From positions 1-64,000 of the forward strand of contig CANPGB010000008.1 of NCBI GenBank assembly GCA_947573485.1: a stretch of 64,000 nucleotides of DNA, written 5' to 3'. The position numbers and the translations under genes are program-made. The notes under the pieces are model-generated. The model saw only the letters and a program-made list of their open reading frames with translations, was not told where the DNA came from and did no database searches. Below, one piece after another: positions 18,759 through 30,001 of the stretch (position 1 is the first letter of the stretch; every line of letters begins with the position of its first letter). Origin of the DNA: an uncultured Porphyromonadaceae bacterium (GTDB taxonomy: Bacteria; Bacteroidota; Bacteroidia; Bacteroidales; Muribaculaceae).

Positions 18759-21131
18759 ATGAGAAAATTTCTTGCAAGCGCCTTATGCGCACTCGTGGGT
18801 TTATGCTCGTTCCATGCCGATGCAAAGCTTGTGCTCGGTACCTACAACATACGCATGCGCACCTTGACCGACCTTACCGAAGACCCGGCCACAAACCGAT
18901 TCTGGGACGTGCGCGCCGACGCCGTATGCCGCACAATAAAAGACGCCGGTTTCGACGCCGTGGCTATCAACGAACTCACCGACGATGTTTCGTATGACAA
19001 CCACTCCATGCTCCAGGATATAGAGGCGGCTTTCACCGCTCCCGACTGGGCTCTTGTCACCGCGAGCAGTATTCCTTTCGACCGTAAAAAAACCACTATC
19101 CACGCCATAATCTACCGCCCGGCAGTGCTCGAGGTGCTCGACCAAGGCTTCTTCTACCACTCCCCCGCCACCGACCGCTATGCAAGCGATGTATGGGATA
19201 TGGGCAACAAGGCCCGCGGCACGCTGTGGGCAAAGTTCCGCGTGAAAGAGAGTGGCGAGATTTTCTATTTCATGGAGACGCACCTGCACCACACCGGCGA
19301 CATGGCACGCAACGAAGGCTCGCGCCTCAACGTCGACCTTGGCCGCAAGATTGCAGGCCCCTACCCCGTGTTTATCTGCGGCGACCATAATGGCGCAACT
19401 TCCCGCAAACCTTTTTATGATCTCTACAGCGCTTTCTTTGCTGACAGTCGCTCGGTTGCCGAGAAAACCGATGGCTCGTTCGGAACCTTCTCGGGCTGGC
19501 TTGAAACTCAAACATCGCGCCTCGACTACATATGGGTGCGCCGTGCCCGCGTAACCGACTATAAGGTAATCAACGAGAAATATGACCTCGGCTTCGCTCC
19601 CTCCGACCACCTGCCCGTGCGCATCGAGGTAGAACTTGAAGCACCTCTGACCACTCAGCGCCGCTACGTCGATGCCTCTGCCCCCGCCGGTGGCGACGGC
19701 TCTGAAACGGCACCCTTCGCAACTATTGAAGACGGTATCGCGGCCTCTTGCGACGGCGACACCCTCATGATTTCGGCAGGAGAATATGAGCTTGCGTCTA
19801 CTCTCATGATTGACCGCTCGCTGTGCCTGCTCGGCGGCTACAAAGCCGATTTCAGCGAAACCGAGGGCAAGACCGTGCTCAAAGGTAACGGCTCTGAGAG
19901 CGTGGTGACCGTCGACTCTCACTCGGCAGTGCATATGGCCGGATTCGAGATTTGCGGCGGCAAGAGCGGCGGCAACGGCGGTGGTATAAACTGCATGGGG
20001 CCACGCCTGACGCTCGCCGACACCGACATCCACGACAACTACGCCGAGGCTTACGGGGGCGGCGTGTACGCCTACGGTCAGCTTGTGGCCGAGGGTTGCC
20101 GCTTCTACAACAACGAAGCCAAAGGCGCCGGAGGCGGTGCATACACCGACTGCAACGGTTCTGTAATGCCATGGGCACATACGTTTGCAAACACATCGTT
20201 TACAAATAACAGCGCCATGGCAGGCTCGGCAGCATATGTGAAGAGCACCCTGTGGCTCGACGTCAGAGGCTGCAGCTTCGAGAGCAACAATGCCACGGGC
20301 AAAGGCACCTTAGCCATTACCGGCAACAAAGCGGTATCGACTCTGAGCTTCTACAACAACACTTTTGTGAACAACAATGCCGCGGCCGCAGGCTCGGCCA
20401 TCGCGGCATGGAGCATGAAAAGCGGAGCCGGTCTGGCCTTGACATCCAACACCATCGCCGGCAACAAATCGGCTACGGCAGCCGTTGACATCGACGCCAC
20501 TGTCTCGCTATACCTCAACAACAACATCCTTGCCTGCAACTTGGCAGGTGACAGTTACTGCGACGTGGCCGCAGCCGATGCCTCTACAGTCGTGCGTGAT
20601 AAGTCGAAGTACAACATCTTCTCTACCAAGACCTCGGTCAGCCATGCCCCCGAGAGCAGCGACCGCTATGCCTCTTCCGACACCGAAGCCGCCACATGGC
20701 TCGGCGCCGCCCTCGACTGCTCGCTCTCGGGCCTCGAGCTGACGGCCAACACAGCCCTTAACGGAGGCACAACCCCGACGGTGGCGATACTCTACCCGCA
20801 CTTCGGCACAACAGCTCTGAACAGCCTCAAGACTACGCGCTTTGTGGAAACTACCGTGATGACCGACCTTAACGGCGACCGACAGATACACAAGGAGAAC
20901 TCCAACGATACCGACCAGCGCGGAGTTGCCCGAAGCACCACCGGCTCGGCAAGCTACGGAGCCTATGAGTTTGTCGACGAAAGTTCGGTGGCAGCTCCGG
21001 GGGTATCTGAGAGCGCAAGCGCCGAAGTTGAGTACTACACGCTGCAGGGCATCAAGGTGGCGGGAAGACCGGCGCGGGGGATTTATCTCCGCCGCTGCGG
21101 CAACCAAGTGTCGAAAATCATTATCCGCTGA
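18759..21131 (+). CDS. Secreted EEP-domain protein with C-terminal right-handed beta-helix (tandem paralog)
   Basis: Start MRKFLASALCALVGLCSFHADA; LGTYNIRMRT, GDHNGATSR, PSDHLPVRI; RYVDASAPAGGDGSETAPFATIEDGI; tail YYTLQGIKV...GIYLRRCG. Confidence 0.87.
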   Translation: MRKFLASALCALVGLCSFHADAKLVLGTYNIRMRTLTDLTEDPATNRFWDVRADAVCRTIKDAGFDAVAINELTDDVSYDNHSMLQDIEAAFTAPDWALVTASSIPFDRKKTTIHAIIYRPAVLEVLDQGFFYHSPATDRYASDVWDMGNKARGTLWAKFRVKESGEIFYFMETHLHHTGDMARNEGSRLNVDLGRKIAGPYPVFICGDHNGATSRKPFYDLYSAFFADSRSVAEKTDGSFGTFSGWLETQTSRLDYIWVRRARVTDYKVINEKYDLGFAPSDHLPVRIEVELEAPLTTQRRYVDASAPAGGDGSETAPFATIEDGIAASCDGDTLMISAGEYELASTLMIDRSLCLLGGYKADFSETEGKTVLKGNGSESVVTVDSHSAVHMAGFEICGGKSGGNGGGINCMGPRLTLADTDIHDNYAEAYGGGVYAYGQLVAEGCRFYNNEAKGAGGGAYTDCNGSVMPWAHTFANTSFTNNSAMAGSAAYVKSTLWLDVRGCSFESNNATGKGTLAITGNKAVSTLSFYNNTFVNNNAAAAGSAIAAWSMKSGAGLALTSNTIAGNKSATAAVDIDATVSLYLNNNILACNLAGDSYCDVAAADASTVVRDKSKYNIFSTKTSVSHAPESSDRYASSDTEAATWLGAALDCSLSGLELTANTALNGGTTPTVAILYPHFGTTALNSLKTTRFVETTVMTDLNGDRQIHKENSNDTDQRGVARSTTGSASYGAYEFVDESSVAAPGVSESASAEVEYYTLQGIKVAGRPARGIYLRRCGNQVSKIIIR

Positions 21132-21162
21132 CTTTTTTAATACCGCCCCTTACGTAAAACCG

Positions 21163-21199
21163 GATTCAGGGTAGTACTCATTATACACTACCCTGAATC
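21163..21199 (+). promoter_or_regulatory. 13-bp hairpin in the short leader of the downstream gene
   Basis: GATTCAGGGTAGT-actcattatac-ACTACCCTGAATC perfect inverted repeat, no T tract, 17 nt before the ATG at 21216. Confidence 0.6.
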
Positions 21200-21215
21200 T
21201 AATTAACTAAAACCT

Positions 21216-22700
21216 ATGAAGAAATTATTACTTTCGTTAGTGGCCGCCGTGCTCGCTGTAAGCGCATGGGCAGAGACAGCCACGTTTGACTACGTGACCG
21301 ATAACTGCTTCGGCTGGAACACCTTGAAAAAAGACGCCTCAGGCTACATCGACGACTCCGAGAAGCCTTTCGCCTGCGTTGAAGCTCCAATTACTATATC
21401 GCTCAACGGTAAATTCCGCCGCCTCAACCAGAAAGCTTTCGGCGGCATCGACTGTCTGCTCGTATACAAAGACGCAACCATTACTTTCACCGCCGCTCCG
21501 GGCTACAAGATGACGGAGATAACTATCTACACCGCCACTGCAAAAGCCTCAAACCTCTATGTAAGCGAGGGCGAGACCACTCTCGAACCCGAAGAGGAAA
21601 CCGGCGAGGTTTACAACCATATAGAAACCGGTGTGGCTCTCAACCAGACCACCCGCACGGCAATGTGCAACAGCGCAGGCCCCATTGTCATTACTGACCC
21701 CACAGGCACACAGGTTATATCGCAGATCGAGGTTACCTACGAGGCCTCGAACCTCAAGGAAGCCGGTCTCCGCTGGAGCGCCAAGGAGTTCACGGCCTAT
21801 ATCAACGGTGATAACAGCTACCCCACCCTCTCCAAGACCACCACTGCAGCCGTTGACTATATTTCTGAGAACGAAGATGTTGCAACCGTCGATGCCGCTA
21901 CCGGCGCTATCACCCTCCACAACCCCGGCGTCACAACTATCATTGCAGGCTGCGATGCCGCCGACGGCTATGACTGGGGCGAGGCTTCGTACACCCTCAC
22001 CGTGAAACGCGAGGGCGAGAAAACCGCCTACTACGATTTCACCGCCTTCACCATCGACGACAACAAGGTGGGCTACATGACCAACTACCCCGACATCCCC
22101 TACAACGGCAACACAACCGTGTGGTGGACTACCAACGAAAGCGAAGAAGGCTCCTACGCTGCAGGCTCGCAGTTCAAGCCCCTCACTATCAAGCAGGATA
22201 ACACCGAAATCACTTTCAAGTGGGACGGCAAGAGCGGCCACGGTAATCTCCGCGCCACAACATCGAGCAAGCAGAACAACCTACAGCTCGGCAACGGCAC
22301 CGCAATGGTAATCCGCCCCACCGAAGAAGGCGCCACTCTCTACGACGTGATTCTCGACATCAACAAAAACTACACATCGAAGTGGGAATCTACCGCCCCC
22401 AACATGGTGAGCAATGCCGCCGGTAAAATCTACGCCGACGAGGAAACCTACACCGTGACTTGGACTCCTACAGAAAGCACTTCGGAAAGCTACATCGACT
22501 GCGAAGGCGGTGCCTACATCACCGGCATCTACGTGAACTTCTGCCTCAAGACCGGCACCGGCGTGGCCGCCGTCGGCGCTGACGACACCAATGCCCCCGA
22601 AGAGTTCTACAACCTCCAGGGCATGAAGGTTGAGCACCCCGCAGCAGGCATTTATATCGTGCGCAAAGGTTCTAAGGTTTATAAAAGACTTGTAAAGTAA
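21216..22700 (+). CDS. Secreted protein with Ig-like (BIG2-type) region and C-terminal sorting-like motif; function unknown
   Basis: Signal peptide; DYISENEDVATVDAATGAITLHNPGVTTIIAGCDAADGY bacterial Ig-like signature; tail EEFYNLQGMKVEHPAAGIYIVRKGSKVYKRLVK. Confidence 0.75.
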   Translation: MKKLLLSLVAAVLAVSAWAETATFDYVTDNCFGWNTLKKDASGYIDDSEKPFACVEAPITISLNGKFRRLNQKAFGGIDCLLVYKDATITFTAAPGYKMTEITIYTATAKASNLYVSEGETTLEPEEETGEVYNHIETGVALNQTTRTAMCNSAGPIVITDPTGTQVISQIEVTYEASNLKEAGLRWSAKEFTAYINGDNSYPTLSKTTTAAVDYISENEDVATVDAATGAITLHNPGVTTIIAGCDAADGYDWGEASYTLTVKREGEKTAYYDFTAFTIDDNKVGYMTNYPDIPYNGNTTVWWTTNESEEGSYAAGSQFKPLTIKQDNTEITFKWDGKSGHGNLRATTSSKQNNLQLGNGTAMVIRPTEEGATLYDVILDINKNYTSKWESTAPNMVSNAAGKIYADEETYTVTWTPTESTSESYIDCEGGAYITGIYVNFCLKTGTGVAAVGADDTNAPEEFYNLQGMKVEHPAAGIYIVRKGSKVYKRLVK

Positions 22701-22740
22701 GCACCAGGAAGTAAGTAAGCTACAAATCCAAGATGACTCC

Positions 22741-22780
22741 GGCGGGGGAGACCGATTGTAACAGATTCGTCTCCCCCGCC
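22741..22780 (+). terminator. Strong hairpin, probable terminator of the locus
   Basis: GGCGGGGGAGAC-N16-GTCTCCCCCGCC, perfect 12-bp stem between the 22700 stop and the 22793 start. Confidence 0.65.
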
Positions 22781-22792
22781 TTGTGTAAAGCC

Positions 22793-24013
22793 ATGGAAAC
22801 AACGACAAAAAAACGACATAAGATAGGCCTCTTCCCCCGCGTGGTGGTGGCCATAGCCCTCGGTGCGCTCCTCGGGCTTATAATGCCCGAGTTCATGCTG
22901 CGCATACTCAAAACCTTCAACGTGCTATTCGCCCAGATACTCAAATTCGTGGTGCCTCTGCTCGTGCTCGGCCTCGTCACTCCGGCCATTGCCAACCTCG
23001 GGCGCGGCGCCGGCAAAATGCTCATGGCAGTGGTAGGTCTCTCCTATCTCTCCACAATCTGCGCGGGCTTCTTCGCCTTCGAGTGCGCAAGCTCGCTCCT
23101 GCCCCACTACATAAGCGCGGGCGAGGTAGACATCAGCGGCGAGGCTGCCAGCGCCGTCGAGCCCTATTTCAGCCTCTCTATCCCCCCGGTGTGCGATATT
23201 CTCACCGCCCTTGTGCTCTCGTTCATGATAGGCGTGGGCATAATTTTCACGCGCGCCGACATTATAAAGAGCGGCTTCGACCAGTTCGGCGAGATAGTGA
23301 AACTCACAATTGAGCGTGCCGTGATACCCCTGCTGCCCGTCTACATCTTCACCATGATTTGCCAGATGAGCGCCGGTGGGCAGCTCACGGTTATTATGGG
23401 CACAGGGGCCAAAGTGATAGGCACAGGCATAGCAATCTCGATAGTATATCTCATAATACAGTACCTTATCGCAGGCACGATAGCCGGACGCAACCCCGCC
23501 CGTTGCCTCTGGAACATGGTTCCCGCCTATCTCACCGGCTTCTCGGTGTGCTCCTCTTCGGTAGTGATTCCCGTTACCCTTGAAGGCACACTCAAAAACG
23601 GCGTGCGGCGCGAGATTGCCGACTTCACAGTGCCCCTCTGCTCTACCGTGCACATGTGCGGCTCCACTATAAAGCTCGCCACCACAGCCGTAGCCGTAAT
23701 GCTTATCAGCGGCATAGAGCCGAGCTTCGCCCTCTTTGCCAACTTCGTGCTCCTGCAAGGAATCTCGTCGGTAGCGGCTCCGGGCGTTATGGGCGGCGTG
23801 CTCATGGCCTCGGTGGGTCTGCTCGAATCGGTTCTAGGATTCAGCCCCGAGCAAAGCGCCCTGCTCATGACTATCTACCTTGCACTCGACGGCTATGGCC
23901 CGGCCTGCAACGTGAGCGGCGACGCAGCCATTACGCTCATTGTCGACCGCCTGTTCCGCCGCACAGCAACGGGCACGGCGGAGGCTGAGACCGTCGTGCC
24001 CGAAGGAGTATGA
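22793..24013 (+). CDS. Dicarboxylate/amino acid:cation symporter (DAACS family)
   Basis: Polytopic membrane protein; FKFVVPLLVLGLVTPAIANLG-type, SVCSSSVVIPVTLEG and CSTVHMCGSTIKL motifs; start METTTKKRHK preferred over 22733 because the latter lies within the hairpin. Confidence 0.87.
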   Translation: METTTKKRHKIGLFPRVVVAIALGALLGLIMPEFMLRILKTFNVLFAQILKFVVPLLVLGLVTPAIANLGRGAGKMLMAVVGLSYLSTICAGFFAFECASSLLPHYISAGEVDISGEAASAVEPYFSLSIPPVCDILTALVLSFMIGVGIIFTRADIIKSGFDQFGEIVKLTIERAVIPLLPVYIFTMICQMSAGGQLTVIMGTGAKVIGTGIAISIVYLIIQYLIAGTIAGRNPARCLWNMVPAYLTGFSVCSSSVVIPVTLEGTLKNGVRREIADFTVPLCSTVHMCGSTIKLATTAVAVMLISGIEPSFALFANFVLLQGISSVAAPGVMGGVLMASVGLLESVLGFSPEQSALLMTIYLALDGYGPACNVSGDAAITLIVDRLFRRTATGTAEAETVVPEGV

Positions 24014-24024
24014 AAAATCAAATA

Positions 24025-25029
24025 TTATAAACCAGCCGCGCGGTCGATTTCGGCGAGCTCTTCGGAGGTAAAACTTGTGTTGCGCAGAGCTTTGAGATTA
24101 TCGGCCATCTGCTCTACCGAGCTTGCGCCTATAATTACGCTCGTCACCGAATTATCTTTCAGGAGCCACGCGAGAGCCATTTCGGCGAGGGTCTGGCCGC
24201 GGCGCGCCGCTATTTCGTTAAGCGCCTTTATGCTCGCGAGGGTCTCGGGGGTGAGCGATTCCTTTTTGAGGAAGCCGCCGCGGGCCACGCGCGAGTCGGC
24301 GGGGATACCTCCGAGGTATCGGTCGGTGAGCAGCCCCTGGGAAAGAGGCGAGAACGCTATGAAACCGGCACCGTTGGCTGCCGCCTGGTCGAGTATGCCC
24401 TCGGTCTGTGGCTCACGGTTGAAGATGTTGTAACGTCCCTGGTAAAGGAGGCAAGGAACATCGTGGTCCGCAAGGTAGTCGTAGGCTATAGCGGCTTTGT
24501 CGGCAGGATATTTCGATATACCCACATATAGAGCCTTGCCTTGACGGACAATATCGACGAGCGCCTGCATGGTTTCCTCAACGGGAGTCTCCGGGTCGTA
24601 GCGGTGTGAGTAGAAAATATCCACGTAGTCGAGGTTCATGCGACGCAGGCTCTGGTCGAGACTTGCCATGAGATATTTGCGCGAGCCCCAGTTGCCGTAG
24701 GGGCCGGGCCACATGTCGTGCCCCGCCTTGGTGGATATGAAGAGTTCGTCGCGGTACGGGGCAAAAGATTTCTTCATAATCTGCCCGAAAGTTTCTTCGG
24801 CCGACCCGAACGAGGGGCCGTAGTTATTGGCAAGGTCGAAGTGCGTTATGCCTTGGTCGAAAGCGAAATGTGCTTTGCGCAGCGAGTTGGCAAAGGTATC
24901 GACGTCGCCGAAGTTATGCCACAGGCCAAGCGATATTGCGGGCAGCAGTATGCCGCTGCGGCCACAACGGCGGTAGCTCATGCCGCTTTCGTAGCGGTCG
25001 GAGGCGGGCGAATAGATAGGGTTGATCAT
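24025..25029 (-). CDS. Aldo/keto reductase (YghZ/MgrA-like)
   Basis: YRRCGRSGILLPAISLGLWHNFG, HFDLANNYGPSFGSAEE, DIFYSHRYDPETPVEETMQAL motifs. Confidence 0.92.
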   Translation of the reverse strand: MINPIYSPASDRYESGMSYRRCGRSGILLPAISLGLWHNFGDVDTFANSLRKAHFAFDQGITHFDLANNYGPSFGSAEETFGQIMKKSFAPYRDELFISTKAGHDMWPGPYGNWGSRKYLMASLDQSLRRMNLDYVDIFYSHRYDPETPVEETMQALVDIVRQGKALYVGISKYPADKAAIAYDYLADHDVPCLLYQGRYNIFNREPQTEGILDQAAANGAGFIAFSPLSQGLLTDRYLGGIPADSRVARGGFLKKESLTPETLASIKALNEIAARRGQTLAEMALAWLLKDNSVTSVIIGASSVEQMADNLKALRNTSFTSEELAEIDRAAGL

Positions 25030-25111
25030 AGTATTACATTGAAAACATGAGGCCGACGCGCTCCACTGCGGTGGTTGCGGCCGGCCTCAAATCGGTTATT
25101 CTAATATATTA

Positions 25112-27130
25112 TTACCAGATAACAACGCGCTCAGCCTCGGGGCGGAACATCTCGTCGCCTTCGGTGATTTCAAAGGCGTTGAAGAAGGGCTCGATGTTGC
25201 GGAGGGTTGCGTTCACACGCCAGCGGCCGAGAGAGTGGGGATCGTCGATAGTGCGTGCGAGGATTTCGTCTTCGCGGATATTGCCGGCCCATACGTTGGC
25301 ATAGGCGAGGTAGAAACGCTGGTCGGGGGTGAAGCCGTCGATAACGGGACCTTCGGCGCCGTTGAGCGAGTTGTGGTATGCGGTGCGTGCCACACGGAGA
25401 CCACCTTGGTCGGCGATGTTCTCACCGAGGGTGAGGTGACCGTTGGCGTGGGTGTCACCGGCTACGATAATGCTGTCGAACTGTGCGGCGAGCTTCTCAG
25501 CGAGGGCGTTGAAAGCCTCGGCGTCGGCAGGAGTCCACCAGTCGGCGAAGTTACCGTCTTTGTCGAACTGACGGCCCTGATCGTCGAAGCCGTGGGTCAT
25601 CTCATGGCCGATAACCACACCGATAGCGCCATAGTTGCAGGCGTCGTCGAGGTTGGGGTCAAAGAAGGGGGGCTGGAGGATACCTGCGGGGAAGCAGATT
25701 TCGTTGGTGGTGGGGTTATAGTAAGCGTTTACGGTCTGGGGCGACATGAGCCAGCGTTCGCGGTCAACGGGTTTGCCGTAGTCAGAGTTGTTGTAGTCGG
25801 CGTTGAAGAGGATAGCGCGCTGTATGTTGTTCCAGTAAGGAAGCTCGGGGTCGATATCGAGCTTGGAGTAGTCGCGCCAGGTGTCGGGATAACCGATTTT
25901 CACGTGGAAAGCGTTGAGTTTCTCAAGAGCCTTGGCCTTGGTGGTGTCGCTCATCCATGTGAGGTTCTCGATATGCTCGCCGAGAGCAACCTGCAGGTTG
26001 GCAACGAGGGTTTCCATGCGCTCTTTCGACGATTCGGGGAAATATTTCTCAACATAGAGCTGACCGAGGGCTTCGCCGAGGATACCGTTGGGCACGCTGA
26101 TAGCGCGTTTCCAGCGGGGCTGCTGCTGCTCTACACCGCTCATCACCTTGCGGAGCTCAAACTGTGCGTCGATGAAATCGTCGCTAAGATAGGGAGCTGC
26201 GCTCGAGAGGTAAGAGGCGGTCATGTAGTCGCGGAGCACCTGCTCGTCGGCCTTGGCAATGGTGTTGGCCACGAGTTCGTAGTAGGCGGGGTTATCCACG
26301 ATGATTGTGTCAACGTCGAGGTTCTGAGCCTTGAAGTAGCCGGGGAGGTCGACCGAAGGATAATCTTTGGCGAGCTGAGCCACAGCCTTGGGGTTGTACT
26401 GAATCTCGATATTGCGCTGCTCGGTGCGCGAGAGGTGCTTCTGCGCGAGTTCAGTCTCGATCTGGAGCACGTTGTTGGCAAGGCGGGCGGCCTGCTCTTC
26501 GTTGTAGCCTACGAGACCGGCGAGGGTGCGGAGATAGGTGGTGTAGGCTTCACGGATTTTCTGCGAGCGCTCAGAGTTGTCGAGGTAGTAGTCGCGGTCG
26601 CCGAGACCAAGGCCGCCCTGACCCCAGTACATGGTGTTCATGTCGCTGTTCATGAGGTCGGCCTGCACGCCGGTGCCGAAGAATACATCGAGGCCGGGCA
26701 TGGTAGCCATGAGGTTCACAATGCCTTCACGTGGAGTTTCGGCAATGGTGGCAAGGTCGGCAGCGATAGGAGCGGGGCCGTCGTTGTTGAGGCGCACGCT
26801 GTCCATGCCGAGGTCGTAGAGGTCGGCAACCTTCTGCTCGTTGGTGCCTTTCTCGGCGTTGCGGTTAAGACCGGCAACGAGCTCGCGTACCTGCTCGCGG
26901 TTGTTCTCGCCGAGGGCATCGAATGTGCCGTAGCGCGAGTACTCGGGTTTGAGGGGGTTGGCTTTCATCCAGCCACCGCAGGCGTAATCATAAAAATCTG
27001 CCTTGGGCGACACCGAAGTGTCGAGGTTGGCTGTGTCGATACCCTTGGGGGCTGCGCTCTTTGAGCAAGAGGCAAAAGCACCTGCGGCAACGACTGTAGC
27101 CAGAAGAATCATGCTGTTGACTGATTTCAT
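25112..27130 (-). CDS. M13 family zinc metallopeptidase (PepO/neprilysin-like) lipoprotein
   Basis: Lipobox-like GAFASC; NEICFPAGILQPPFFD, VVIGHEMTHGFDDQGRQFD (HExxH), LGENIADQGGL. Confidence 0.94.
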   Translation of the reverse strand: MKSVNSMILLATVVAAGAFASCSKSAAPKGIDTANLDTSVSPKADFYDYACGGWMKANPLKPEYSRYGTFDALGENNREQVRELVAGLNRNAEKGTNEQKVADLYDLGMDSVRLNNDGPAPIAADLATIAETPREGIVNLMATMPGLDVFFGTGVQADLMNSDMNTMYWGQGGLGLGDRDYYLDNSERSQKIREAYTTYLRTLAGLVGYNEEQAARLANNVLQIETELAQKHLSRTEQRNIEIQYNPKAVAQLAKDYPSVDLPGYFKAQNLDVDTIIVDNPAYYELVANTIAKADEQVLRDYMTASYLSSAAPYLSDDFIDAQFELRKVMSGVEQQQPRWKRAISVPNGILGEALGQLYVEKYFPESSKERMETLVANLQVALGEHIENLTWMSDTTKAKALEKLNAFHVKIGYPDTWRDYSKLDIDPELPYWNNIQRAILFNADYNNSDYGKPVDRERWLMSPQTVNAYYNPTTNEICFPAGILQPPFFDPNLDDACNYGAIGVVIGHEMTHGFDDQGRQFDKDGNFADWWTPADAEAFNALAEKLAAQFDSIIVAGDTHANGHLTLGENIADQGGLRVARTAYHNSLNGAEGPVIDGFTPDQRFYLAYANVWAGNIREDEILARTIDDPHSLGRWRVNATLRNIEPFFNAFEITEGDEMFRPEAERVVIW

Positions 27131-27149
27131 TGGTTTATTAAAAATATTT

Positions 27150-29120
<1,971 letters not shown>

Positions 29121-29167
29121 CAGTAAAACGTCAATTCAAGCTGCAAAATTACGAAAAAAAGATGTAA

Positions 29168-29713
29168 TCAAGGCTGATAATAGAAAGTATCGACATTCTC
29201 GCGCTGGCTGTCGCGCGAGAGATTCACACTATAGGTGCGGCTCTCACCTTTCACTTTCACCACAACTTTGACGTTGCCACCGCGCGGAGCCGACGAGCTC
29301 ATGCGGTACATCACCACATCCACTTTATAGCGCCCCTCGGGAGGGTTGCGCCAGTAGATATTCTCGGCAGAGCCGCGTCCGCCCTCGAGGTCGTCGACAT
29401 CAAGCTCGCCGCCGGTGCGCCTGTCGCGCATGTTGCGGTAAGAGAGCTCGTTGCCGTTGGGCTGGGTAACGTGCAGGTCAACATCGCCGGGGAAGTCCCA
29501 CAGCAGGGTAATCTTTATTTCGCCGTCGTTACCTATCTCCTGGGCACGCTCTTCGGGGTCGACGGTATCTTCAACCACCACCGTATCGGCAGGGGCAGGC
29601 TCGGGGTCGGGCTGATGTGCAGAGCGACGCGAGCAGCCGTTGAGCAGGAGCAGGATTATGAGCAGGAGGTATACCCCTCCTATTGTTATCTTGAGACGTG
29701 TATTGCTGTTCAT
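29168..29713 (-). CDS. Lipoprotein with DUF2135/YfaP-like domain
   Basis: Lipobox LLLLNGC; IKITLLWDFPGDVDLHVTQPNGNELSYRN...GGELDVDDLEGGRGSAENIYWRNPPEGRYKVDVVMY. Confidence 0.7.
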   Translation of the reverse strand: MNSNTRLKITIGGVYLLLIILLLLNGCSRRSAHQPDPEPAPADTVVVEDTVDPEERAQEIGNDGEIKITLLWDFPGDVDLHVTQPNGNELSYRNMRDRRTGGELDVDDLEGGRGSAENIYWRNPPEGRYKVDVVMYRMSSSAPRGGNVKVVVKVKGESRTYSVNLSRDSQRENVDTFYYQP

Positions 29714-29717
29714 GGCA

Positions 29718-29996
29718 CTATCGGGTTAGGATATAGGCGGCAAGAAGCACCTGCAGGAACACTATCACGGGCACCCCTATGGCAAAGGCTTTCTTGCGTG
29801 TCTTGTGGTTGAATATTACCATGCCGCAGAGGCTGCCGAAGCCACCGGCGAGCACCGTCACGAGCCATAGCACGGCCTCGGGGATGCGACGCTTGGCGCA
29901 CAGTGCAAGGTGCTTGTCGTAGGCAAAAGCGGCGAAGGCTATTATGCACATCCAGTAGGCGAAAGGGTATATTTCGCGGAATATCGCTGTTGTCAT
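29718..29996 (-). CDS. Small DUF1294-family membrane protein
   Basis: FAYDKHLALCAKRRIPEAVLWLVTVLAGGFGSLCGMVIFNHKTRKKAF is typical of DUF1294. Confidence 0.8.
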   Translation of the reverse strand: MTTAIFREIYPFAYWMCIIAFAAFAYDKHLALCAKRRIPEAVLWLVTVLAGGFGSLCGMVIFNHKTRKKAFAIGVPVIVFLQVLLAAYILTR

Positions 29997-30001
29997 CGTT
30001 A

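Noticed and set aside
22733-22792. N-terminal extension of the symporter ORF
   Set aside because: Extension translates the terminator-like hairpin; METTTKKRHK at 22793 is a better start
25235-27064. 609-aa plus-strand ORF opposite the M13 peptidase
   Set aside because: Antisense shadow ORF (GVGEVETLVGGEAV-type composition) with no recognisable motif
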